Below, piece after piece: positions 37,570 through 47,965 of a stretch of 64,000 nt of DNA. How positions within the stretch are numbered: position 1 is the first letter of the stretch; every line of letters begins with the position of its first letter. The DNA is taken from contig MNCI01017900.1 of NCBI GenBank assembly GCA_015680685.1, positions 821,099-885,098 of the forward strand, written 5' to 3'. Source of the stretch: Gnetum montanum (lineage: Eukaryota > Streptophyta > Gnetopsida > Gnetales > Gnetaceae). Below the pieces are notes generated by a model that had not been told where the DNA came from, did not search any database, and worked only from the letters and a program-made list of their open reading frames with translations. A program made the position numbers and the translations under genes.

Positions 37570-38890
37570 TATCTCCTTGAATTTTTCTCTATCATAACCC
37601 TCGAGTCAATTCCTTCAGTTTTGGTAACCAATCCCACATCCCAACAAGAATCATAATGCCATGACAAAACAAAGGAAAAATTTCCAAGTTTGAATGGATT
37701 CAAGGCTTGGATTAATGATTATGATGTTGACCCTTAGAATAAATGATTTAGGATTTAGGTAAATGTAGTAATTGGTATTATCAAAGTTTATTATGAGAGA
37801 GGCTTCTAGGCCTTCATGGCCATGGGTAGGGATGAGCAAAAATTTATATTGGATCATGACATTTTGAAAAGTCAAGTAATCTAGAAAATGGATTGCATGT
37901 TAGAAAGGTTTACATAGATATTGGTTCAACCGCTCATTTTAATTTTGATGTGAGTAATTATAGAATCTATTTGGAATTGTAAAAATACCAATTTTCATGG
38001 ACCAATAAGCTTTAATTTACACTATTCTTCCCATCATTTCTTCTTATCATCATTTTTATTTTCAAATATTTATTTTTTCTTTTCATTTTCTTCTATTTTT
38101 TCTTATTCTTTTCTCTTTTTTCTTTTTTTTTCCATCATATTTTCTTTTCTTTTCATTCATCATCAATTTTTATTTTTCTTTTACTTTCATAGGAAGAAGG
38201 TTTTTGATGTAGCATGGGAGTTATGGGAATGACTACGGTGCTAAATCACCACCGAGAGTCTTCAACTTTCACAACATGAGGATTCATCCCTGAAAGCATG
38301 GCATGCACAACTTCATAAGATCACAAACCTCTTTTGACTAGGGATTCTGGGAAAGGTAACACATGCATGTTGGTCTAATCACATTGATTAGATCCATCCA
38401 ACGATCATGAGAATACTCAATGATACATCCTTTTCTTGTCAATGACCAAGAACACTTCAAAGATTTTAGAGCTCACACTCTAAGATGTTGATCCATCATG
38501 TACCCACAATTCTAGTAGCATTAGCTTCAATAACTTATAATGTAATTCTTAGCTTCCCACTAAATCTGATTTTGGTTCACTTGTTATGAATTGAAGAAAC
38601 ATGGGTGGATGATTTTTTGTGAAGACATTGCATCCATCAAGACTTTACTTTGAATTCATTTGGCACTCTTGCATTCTCATTGCATTTGCAACTTATCCAT
38701 CCATCCTTAGCTTATTGGCTAAGCATTCATAAAGCATAGTAATTGGTTTCCCCATACAAACAAATAAAAACAATTTTAAAGAAAATAAAATATCATAAGT
38801 GATTCTCCAATAAGCTTAAAAAATAAAAAAATCCTAACTAAACACCACAATTTTATTAAATGCACAAATAAAAATAGCAGGAACGTAAAT
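37570..38890 (-). other. Noncoding part of relic F, right of B
   Basis: No gene. A pyrimidine-rich stretch at 38020-38185 is purine-rich in sense. An A-rich stretch (38760-38890) precedes the internal purine tract, as in A and B. Confidence 0.45.
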
Positions 38891-38904
38891 TTTTAACATG
38901 GCAT

Positions 38905-38935
38905 GGGGGATTTCTTCCCCATGACTAATCCATCT
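38905..38935 (-). promoter_or_regulatory. Internal purine tract of relic F
   Basis: In sense TTAGTCATGGGGAAGAAATC, matching the post-integrase tract of A, B and C, yet here next to protease rather than integrase. This marks the loss of pol. Confidence 0.4.
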
Positions 38936-39119
38936 ATATCACCTAGTGGATTTTTGAGTGTCAAATTAAGCATTTTTTAATCTCAAAAATGAAAGATATT
39001 CATTATGATACACCAAGTATTGCTTATTGAATGTTCCATCTAACTCACATGAATGGCACATGTGCATGGTGCTACAAGACTAGTAAGGATTGTAAGGTAT
39101 TTTCTTATAATTTATCCTT

Positions 39120-39480
39120 TTAATATCATTTCTTATGTCAATTTTGAGGTGAAGGCCTTGAAAGATCAACTTGTTATCAATAGTGCTCAACTAGGTCCTT
39201 TCCATGATAAAAGAGAAGTTCTCTTCCATCTTATTTTCTGATTTAATCATCAAGAAATTTCCAAGATACAACTAGCCTCTAATAGAAATCATCACATCAC
39301 ATACTTGTCCCATGAGGTATGCATAGGATCGGTCTGCTAGCTCCTGTCAAATGTTACTATTCTTGAGAAGAGAAATTCCCTAATCAAGGTACTACTATAG
39401 TAAAATAATATAAACACCAAAATCATAGTCATAAAGAGCTATGTAATGATTCTTTTTTCTTATTTGAATTTTCACCATGA
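39120..39480 (-). pseudogene. Protease relic of F
   Basis: In sense the fragments ALYDYDFGVYIILL, QELADRSYAYLMGQVCDVM and FSFIMERT.LSTIDNKL align position by position with C's LLDLGFGVNLIS, KLAD.SITVPLGLVEDI and FSIIMGRAWLSTIDARL. It is more decayed than B, consistent with greater age. RT, RNase H and integrase, which should follow, are missing. Confidence 0.65.
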
Positions 39481-39879
39481 CTACCAAGATCTAATCATTT
39501 TTTAAGAAAATATTCTTTTTTGACCATCCATGTGATTACCATAGATATAGATATGGTGATAACATCACCATAAGATACCATCTTGTTATCTTTACTAGAC
39601 ATCATCATGGAACTTGTCCCTAAAGTACATATTTTACTTTCATTATGATCATGGAATTTCATCAAGACCTATTAAATATGGATCTTTGTCTCACAAGAAT
39701 GAAGATAGAAAGGATGATGTAGATCTAGTCTTGTAGTTCTTACATTTGCGTTGGTGATAGAATTTCCTATCATGGGACCTTGAGCTTTCCCTCCACAACA
39801 AAATTAATAGAAGATTTATAATATTACCTACACACATACATGAAAGCAATATCAATATAGTAGGTAATATCACATAATT

Positions 39880-41590
39880 TAGGTTGCCTTAGCTGCAGTT
39901 AACTAGGTATGCCATCATGTGGGGAGTAAGATCTACTATTGGGAAGCTTGACTAGCAGGACTACTTAAAGAAGGTAAGTACTATTGAGGTATCATCAATG
40001 GAGGTTGGTAAGCATCTACCTATGCACTATGAAAATATAAGTAAATGGAAAGTACTATCTATTATTGCATGAGAGTTGAATGATTCCATGGAGTAGCACC
40101 CTAAGGATTTGTAGCTTACACTATTGGTATTGCTACATGGATTGTGGATATGTACCTATTACATAGTATGAATAGTTGAAGTATACAGTCATCCTCATTT
40201 ATCTCTTAACAAATATAGGATTTAAAGGCATTGTAGATCATCACATCTCACCAATCATATGAGCCATGACTAGGTAGCATTACAAACCATGAAAGCTTGG
40301 CAGTATACATAAGGATCTGCATAATTAGAAATTGAGGAAGCCTTATTCAAATCCTCATGAATTTTCTTAGAATGAGAGAGCTTACGTTTACCCTTGCCTT
40401 CATATCTATTTTTACATTCATATGTTTTGACTACTTTGGTTGCAACTTTAACTAGTGTAACCTCAATGTTCTTGAGATTAATAATTATCTTTTCATCCAT
40501 TGCATCCCAAAATCATTTCACTTTGTGGGAAAAGTCTATCAAGGCCTCATTTATTCTGACCTAATCTTACATTAGGGCCTCATATGTAGTGGAAGTTTCA
40601 ATGGTACCTTTGATATTTCTAGCCTTCTTTCTACATGTTGGATCACAATTGTGCTCCTTTGCATACTATTTCTTTTGTTATTGACCCTTCATACTTACTA
40701 TGGTGCCTAAGAGCACTTTAATTTTGGCCACAAATTTCTTATGTACTTGACCCATCACATAAATATCTGTACATTCTCTTGTTTGTCTAAAATCATGGTT
40801 CAGATAATGATGAATAATTTTCATGTACCTCTCCATGGCAATTTCAAGAGGTTCGCGGGCTCCTTGCCTCCATCCATCCATCTACTTCTAGATGTTTAAA
40901 ATTTGGGCATAGGTCAAAAATTTTATATAGAAGATTCTAACCATGTCTATTCATCTTTGAATTAATCTTGGGAGTAAGGAGTTATACTAGGTCTCTGCAT
41001 GCTTGATAAAGATGTGGGAAAACAACTACAACTTCTACCAATTACTTACAATCCCTTGGAGATAGCAAGCATTATCAAAGGCTTACATGTGAAGATAGGG
41101 ATCATTCCTAGTATATCCTCTATATGTTGGTTCATCTATGATGTTAATTTTCTAAATTTTGTTATAAAAAAACATGCTTCCTTAGAATGTGTATAGCTTT
41201 AGTTAGCTTATGATAATCATCCTAGTCAAATAAATGGGCATCATCATCACCATTAGAATGTATAGAAAAATGCAAGTCCTAGAAATTGGAAAATAGGTTA
41301 TCATTTTAACTTCAAACTACACCTTAATTAACAACACCTATCCATGGGCCTTCATGGTGGAGTGGTCCCTTACCTTTCTTATCTACTTTATCTTTCTACC
41401 ATTCATCTAAATGATTAGATGAAAAACTAAGGCTATCCTCTTATTCCTCCATTCAATCTCAAATATCTTGCATGTACAAAGGCTCATATTCATCCTACAC
41501 ATGTTTATGAGCTTTGTACAACACACATTCATCCTCTAGTCCCATGTTGATTAGTGCCTCTTTAAGATCATCCAATGCAGCCTAATCGAT
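39880..41590 (-). pseudogene. Gag relic of F
   Basis: The clearest part, 40678-40881, reads GWRQGAREPLEIAMERYMKI and matches E1's EWKQAQHEPLDMALERYYGL. Further downstream, 40270-40500 (KNRYEGKGKRKLSHSKKIHE) corresponds to C's KGKGKVSIIEE stretch just before the knuckle. The N-terminal side to about 41590 (ALINMGLEDECVLYK) is a weak match to A's TLMRLGIQGLHDKYL. Confidence 0.55.
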
Positions 41591-41639
41591 CCTACAAAGA
41601 GGGTGCTTCAACACCCTTGCACTAACCTAAGAAATGCAC

Positions 41640-41937
41640 TAATGCAAGGTTAGCAATTGTCTCCTACCATACATACTTTGCTTATCTAATTTTGGATGAG
41701 ACTTGGAATTCTAGATAACATGTTAGAAGGTTTTTGAGGTTCTCAAACAAAGCCAAAAAATATCTTAGAAATTCTAGAATATGCACCAAACTTGCAAGTA
41801 TGAAATGGGAGGCTAGGATGCAAATCGAAGAAATAGAAACCTCAACCATGCATGCAAAAATCATAATATAGGGGTGAAATAATTCCCAATTCTATGGCTT
41901 ATAGTCAACTTATAAAATGGCATTAGACAATTCATCA
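41640..41937 (-). repeat. LTR-like end of relic F (possible 5' LTR remnant)
   Basis: It ends ATTCATCA (41937) and resembles 12880-13151 (shared AAGTATGAAATGGGAGG-type stretch, AACTTATAA). Only about 300 bp lie between the gag-like sequence and this end, so most of the LTR and the PBS are gone, or the gag N-terminus is misplaced. Confidence 0.4.
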
Positions 41938-43150
41938 ATGTGAAAGAAACACTTGTAGAATTCAACTTACCAACCATTAAGACCTAAGGCCTTACTCTCT
42001 TACATGAAGATGATCAACTCTAATATCTCAGTCTTTGTAAATTTTTTCATTAGCATTATTTTATTCTCTTCTTCCACTATTCTAATAAAGATAGAGAAGT
42101 ATTCCATGTGTTTTTCCTTCCATATTCTTCTAATATGTTCAATGAGGATGTTTTTGACTTTTAATCTATCATGTATAAGTTGTTCTTCATGCATGATATG
42201 GAGGATTTGACTCCCCTATCTATTTTTATTAGATGTGTAGATGAAGAAGCAGGTGAGGCGATCATCTCTTTTTAACCAATTGATTTTTTAGATTTGTTTC
42301 TATTGGGCCTCTTCATCCTTATATATTTTTTGAAGTTTCTCAAGCAATTTTGTCTATTCTATCAAAGTCTCAAGTTTATTCCTAAGGTTCTCCTTCCTTG
42401 CCTTAAACCAAAATCTATCCTAAAAGGTTAATTATTTTAGGATCCCTTTCAATTTCTAAAGGCATCTTCCTAGATGAAAGGCTAGCTTGTCTTCCACCTC
42501 ATACTCTTTCCAAAGCTTTCTCACAACTTCCTATAGGTTCTCTTTATGTAGCCAATATCGTTCAAATTTAAAATGACATTTTAGAATCTATTTCACCCCT
42601 TAGGATAGAAGCAAGAAAAAAGATTAGAAGCAAACCTAGATAACACATTAAGTAGAAATTAGTATTCCTAGTCACCTTCCTATTCATAATTATTTAATTA
42701 ATTTTGGTCTAGACCAAAGCATCCCTAATCCTTCTATTTGACCAAGAAAAGTAGGCTTCATGGAGATCAATATCAATACAATCTAAAGGAATTAGCATTT
42801 GTTGGAATTGATCAAATTCCTTAAATAAGCTAGAAGGAAACTAACTTTCTCTAACTAGCATTTAACCTATTTAAAATCTCCAAGTAGGATATAAGAAATT
42901 ACTTGGATGAAGTTTAAGAGAATTTCTTTTAGTATCTTGAGTCAATCTCTAGTGACCTACTAACCATAAACGTTGTTGAATAATATATTGGTTTGGAGAT
43001 CTTTAATAATAATATGATTTTTATACCTATAAATTGCATTAAATAATACATTTTCTAAAGTAGAAAGATCTTTCTTTCATCCTCTAGCATGTGAATTACT
43101 GGACTTGGAAAATTTGATTGCTAGAATAAAAACCAAAATATCCCTAGCAT
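41938..43150 (-). pseudogene. Relic H: X-type coiled-coil ORF fragment right of F's LTR end
   Basis: Sense frames (e.g. 42000-42194: LKVKNILIEHIRRIWKEKHM; 42330-42420: NLRNKLETLIEQTKLLEKLQ) are rich in K/E/L heptads, like the C-terminal third of X in E2 and in F itself. It follows an LTR end just as E2's X follows an LTR. No start, no LPFP motif. Function not assignable. Confidence 0.35.
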
Positions 43151-43229
43151 TAGAATAGTTTTAACCTTGAATACCAAGGGCCTTCATAAAATGGGATTTA
43201 AGGCACCTTGGATAGTCTAGCCGATCACC

Positions 43230-43310
43230 TAGGGACTTACAGAAATGTAAATGGGAGTGTAAATGGAAACATGAATAGAAATGGAAATGAAAATGAAAAT
43301 GAAAACAAAA
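43230..43310. repeat. Purine-rich simple repeat
   Basis: Repeated AATGGAAATG and AAATGAAAATG words; low-complexity, no coding value. Confidence 0.75.
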
Positions 43311-43783
43311 TTGTAAGTTCAAAATGAAAATAGACATAGACATTAAAATAGAAACTTAAATCTGCACAATGATGAACTATAACTTTATTGAAATAGAAAA
43401 TGCATAAAGTACAAGGTTTAAGGAATATAGATTTGTATGTTGAGTGCACAAAAATTTTTCTTGGATGGATCTTGAAGTTCGTTAGATTTGGCAGGCTATG
43501 TTCTATGCTTAAACACGACGATTCGAATACTTCCCAACCCCAATTTCCAACAACTCCCTGCTAGTTTCCACCAGAATCTACAACTGTGATCATAGATGGT
43601 ATTCCACCCTTGAAGTAGTGGTATCATATTGGGAGTCTCTAATGCCTAGCATAGACACCAATTTGCTCTCAAAGGTGTTGTAGATTGCAAAAGGCTTTTG
43701 GCTACAGAAATGTAAAAAATTCTTTTCTAGTTGTGGGAAAAAATTGCCTCTCCTTTCCTAAACCATAATAAGGTGTTCACGTT

Positions 43784-43795
43784 GGGCTTTTATAG
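43784..43795 (-). promoter_or_regulatory. TATA-like box left of D
   Basis: On the minus strand CCTATAAAAGCCC. It may belong to D's 3' LTR, whose limits I could not define. Confidence 0.35.
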
Positions 43796-43799
43796 GTCA

Positions 43800-45425
43800 T
43801 GGAATTTTTGGTTTTGGGTGTGTGCATCACAGTCATAATTACTAATAGATTGTTGTCTAATTGCAGGTATAATGGTTACAATTTTCAGCATTGATGACCA
43901 TTTATAGTAAGTTTGGAATACACCATAGACACCAAAGCCCATCTAGATGCTATAAATAGTAAATAGACTTTTGTGACTATGTTGACATCATCCTAACTAT
44001 GTTGAGCTTGGTGAACTATGTTGCTAGAAACTACTAGAACTATTGGAATTGTTGGTGAACTTGATGTCTATGCTGGCCATGCTACAACTGTTGAAGACTT
44101 GGGATGCCTATGTTGGAGTTGTTGTTGGGAAAATGGAGAATGAAAAATTCACCCAATTCTAGCATTGAATCTATGTTGATTTTTGTTGGAAAATGAAAAC
44201 CCAACACCATCTATGCTGGGGGTAGACAATTCTAGCGTTGTTGAAACTATACCCCTACAAAAACCAATGAAAATGCCAAATTTGGCAATCCCCAAGGCAT
44301 TTTTCAACCTTCCCAAACCCAAATATAGACATGAGGTAACTTTTTCCACTCGGGAAATGAGGAAATAACAACTTTTGAGGCATTTTTTAGCCCTAAAAAG
44401 CTAAAGTATGTAAGATTATAGCTCACAAACTACAAATATTACATTTACAATAAAATCTTGCCTCAAGTTTGAAAACGAAGATTACAATTTGCAACACTTG
44501 GTGGTGTTTCATTTTTTCCTCTTTATTGATGTTTATAGGATTGACTCAAGAGACATCAACAAAGATTACAAAACATCACTGTAGGTCTATCACTAACGTT
44601 CCCTCTCCGTGCTTGATTTAGTAGTGTTAAATCATTCAAAAGAGTGCTTGTGATAATGGGACAAGATTATGATGAGGTAAGAGGGTGTAAAGGAAATATT
44701 TGGCTATAAGGGAATTTTCATGAGGATTAAAGTGAATTCCATAGGTTGACTTCATGGCTACAATATGGCATTGACATGTTGGTCAATCAATAAAGGCTTC
44801 ACACTTTGTGTTTTAAAATGTTGGTTACTTAGTAATGTGTTTGAGGAACCAACCAAGCTTTCTTTGGCCATTAGGCTCATCCCTTTGCATTTTTGGAGCC
44901 ATCAATTTGTATTTTTGAGCTTCATTGATCGTTCATCTTCTTGGCTATTTTCTTTCCAATTTTTTTTGGGTGAAACCTTCATTGGATTTCATTACCAAGG
45001 TTGGTTTGATTTGGTTTTCCCATTGAATGAGATGTGTTACATTAAATGGACTTGTAGGTGGAGCATGAAAAAAATATGTCATACAGCCATAATGCATGAA
45101 TGTCAAACATTAGTCATCATTGTTATTTAGGGTGAGAAAGGTTACAATCAGGCTATGGGGTTGGGCTCAATGTGTGGTAATGGCAATAATGTGAAATAAG
45201 CACTCTTCATATGGTAAGAAAAACTCCCTAAATCTTTCACATCAAGGTTATATGGGAATTTGATACCATAATGAGTTGTACCTTTGCAATGACTTCTAGG
45301 CTTCATGTTGCAAGCACAACTCTAAGAGAACAAGAAAATAAGACAAAGAAAACACGTTGTTACATTACAATGCATAAGGCCATGTAGAATAATCAACAAA
45401 CTAGGCTAGCAAATGTCATAATAGG
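43800..45425 (-). other. Noncoding region downstream of D's integrase
   Basis: No supportable gene. It holds a cluster of CTATGTTG/CTATGCTG words (43975-44230) similar to the core word of the array at 62-64 kb. The plus-strand ORF at 44765-45130 matches nothing I recognise and is not called. Confidence 0.4.
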
Positions 45426-45429
45426 TACA

Positions 45430-46981
45430 ACTAAAAGGGATCTACATCAAGGTTTTCTAGTCCATTTTTTGTGCAAAATGAGGTCATGCAGGCTTGCTTT
45501 GTATTAGTTGTCTAGGTCATTGACAAGCTACATGTAGTAGGGCTTTAGATAGGAATAATTGACAGGATTAGCCAACTCATTCTCATCCATATCTATTATC
45601 CTAAAGGCTTCATTGTTGTAGGCCTTACTGACCAAGAAAGGCCCTTGCCAGTTGGCTAAGGATTTTTTTGCATGCTCATGGATAACTTTGAGGGCTAGGT
45701 CTCCTTCTTTGATCTTGCATTTTTTTAGGTTATGGCAATGTTGTTATTTCTACCACTCCTAATATCGCTTGATGTGAGCAAGCATTTATACCTATTGCTC
45801 CTCCACTGAGTCTAGATCCATGGTACATAACTCTTTATTTTGTTCATCATTGAGGAAGTCGAATAAGACTACTTGGAGCAATGGCACCTACAATTCAAGA
45901 GGTAAAATAGCTTCAAAACCATAAACTAGGCTATATGAGGTTACTCTAGTTGTGGTTTGGAATGTGGTTCTATAGGCCCAAAGTGCATGGACAAGCCACT
46001 CATGCCACTTTCATTTGCTATTGTTCAACATCTTCTTAAGCAATTTTATGATGGTCTTATTGCTTACTTCAGCTTGTTCATTGGCTTGAAGGTAGTATGG
46101 TAATGAGAAGGAATGCTAAATGCCTAGGTCATGAAAAACGTTTTTCATTTCTTGGCTACTAAATTATGGTCCATTATCTATTACTATGATCATAGGTATA
46201 CCAAAACGAGCTACTATGTTATCTAGTATGAATTTATAGACTTGTTGAGATGTCTTCCTTAAGAATATAACCTCAACTCACTTTGTAAAGTATTTGGTTG
46301 TGGTGATGATGAAACTATGCCTTCTAGAATATTTAGGTGTTGTAGGTCCAATGATATCCAAATCCCATTGTTGAAATGACCAATTTATCTAATTAGTGTG
46401 TAACTCAGTTGGTGGTACATGTATAAGGTTACTATGTCATTGGCATGTGTCACAAGTTTTAAACTTCTACAAGCAGTCACTTTCCATATAGGACTAGTAA
46501 TAGCCTAGCCATCTAATCTTAGCAATCATGGCTCTAGGTCCTATATATCCCCCACATACATCATAGTGAACCTTCTCTACGACTATTCAATCTTTCATCT
46601 CACCCAAGCATACTAACAATTTGGCATTATAGGACCATTGACATAATGTGTTATAGCCTACCATGACACATTATTTTGATCATTTACATGCAACATATTT
46701 TTGAGCAACAATCAAGCCTTGTGAAGGTTCACCATGCATAAGGTAAAACTTCATATCATCATACCACTTCTTGGAAGGGGTGGTATGACCTACAGCTACA
46801 AAGATATCATTAATGCTCTACATGATGGGGATAGGACAACCCATGATCAAGGTGAACAACTTTCTAAACACATCTAGCATTACATAGAAGGCTAACATTG
46901 TAATGTCATTAGCTATGGTGTTCTTGATTTGAGGTACATGTTAGATATTAATGCCTATAAAGTGTTGCATTAATTTCTTTT
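45430..46981 (-). pseudogene. Second RNase H tail and integrase of D
   Basis: It begins (sense) with MQHFIGINI then HVPQIKNTIANDITMLA, typical of the extra RNase H tail in Tat-lineage pol. Next come a degraded H2C2 finger (VHYDVCGGYIGPRAMIAKIR ... CDTCQ) and the core WDLDIIGPTTPKYSRRHSFI, VARFGIPMIIVIDNGP, QAEVSNKTIIKLLKKML, keeping D, D and E. Then ALWAYRTTFQTTTRVTSYSL and a C-terminal GPFLVSKAY segment. Several stops. Cut at 46981 by the LTR of E1. Confidence 0.75.
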
Positions 46982-47850
46982 TGATGAGTGGCGAGGAACC
47001 CCTACACTCAACCATACGAATACGAGCATTTCACACATGATCTGATCAAACTCCACAGATGGGCTAGTTGTGGTATCTAGATAGTTACTCATTGATTACA
47101 GTCTTTTGTCTTCCCACCTAGACTAGTATATGCTTTGTCACATATGGTTTAGTCTAGAGTGAGGTGTATGATTTTGTTTCTAACCTAGTGCTACTCCTAG
47201 AGGCAATGGAAAATAACTTTAATTAATCTAGGAGGAAAAGGGGGAGAGAATTAAGCTGATAGGAAGTAGAAGAGAGAATCTAATCTAGCCTAAGTGTAAT
47301 GAGCATCCATTCCTTAATCATCTATACACATTTTGGGCCTCGTGCATGACTACCACTAAGATTACCAAGCACATGGCCTAGGTATGCTACTGGGATACCA
47401 AGTAGTCACACTTGAATGCTCGTGATTAAGTCGTACTCATTCTGCATTTAAGGAGTTTAGGGTGAAGAGATATTAACTATGAAAGAAATAAATAACAATA
47501 ACAATTAAATAATTAAACTAAGTGAATGCTGCAATGATGAAGTAATCTTGATCTTTATTTCTAGTCATGTGCATGTCCAAGTACATCACACTCGAATAAA
47601 GGTTTTGTATAATTACAATCATCACACTACGAGCATGCATTGGGGAAAAGGGTTAAGAAGAACTAAAAATAAACTAACTTCTATCTACTGACTAAGAACT
47701 AACTGACTCCTATCTGTGTACCCACATGTGTATTCATAGGCTCACATAGGAGTCACGATATCGTGTATCCAATATAATTATTTGGGTCGTGATATTGCGT
47801 ACCTAATATCGTGGATCCAATATCAAAGCCTAATAAATCATGATTTATCA
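46982..47850 (-). repeat. 3' LTR of E1
   Basis: 869 bp, TGATGAG...TTTATCA. U3 has GATATCG words including the palindrome CACGATATCGTG. The TATA box is mutated (CTATGAATAC in sense, about 47729-47740). Confidence 0.85.
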
Positions 47851-47868
47851 TACCCCCACGACCGAATG
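47851..47868 (-). promoter_or_regulatory. 3' purine tract of E1
   Basis: In sense CATTCGGTCGTGGGGGTA next to the LTR. Confidence 0.7.
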
Positions 47869-47965
47869 AAAACTTATCCTTGAGTCAAAAGAAAAAGAGA
47901 ACAAGCTCCATTAATTACATAGTGGATAGGTATGGGATTATTAACTGACTAGGAATTTATTCATG

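Larger units (their letters stand above)
12300..41937 (-). mobile_element. Relic F: oldest Athila-like element, split by element B
   Basis: Read on the minus strand the pieces are: an LTR-like end at 41640-41937, gag relic, protease relic, noncoding DNA, the B insertion, noncoding DNA, X-type ORF relic, and an LTR-like region ending at 13151. The two sides belong together because B carries a perfect target duplication ATAGC at its ends, and because 12880-13151 resembles 41640-41937 (shared words such as AAGTATGAAATGG). RT, RNase H and integrase are missing between protease and the post-pol tract. Boundaries are approximate. Confidence 0.5.

Noticed and set aside
44765-45130. 121-codon plus-strand ORF (MALTCWSINKGFTLCV...)
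   Set aside because: Lies downstream of D's integrase, matches no family I know, has no supporting signal; chance ORF in AT-rich repeat DNA.
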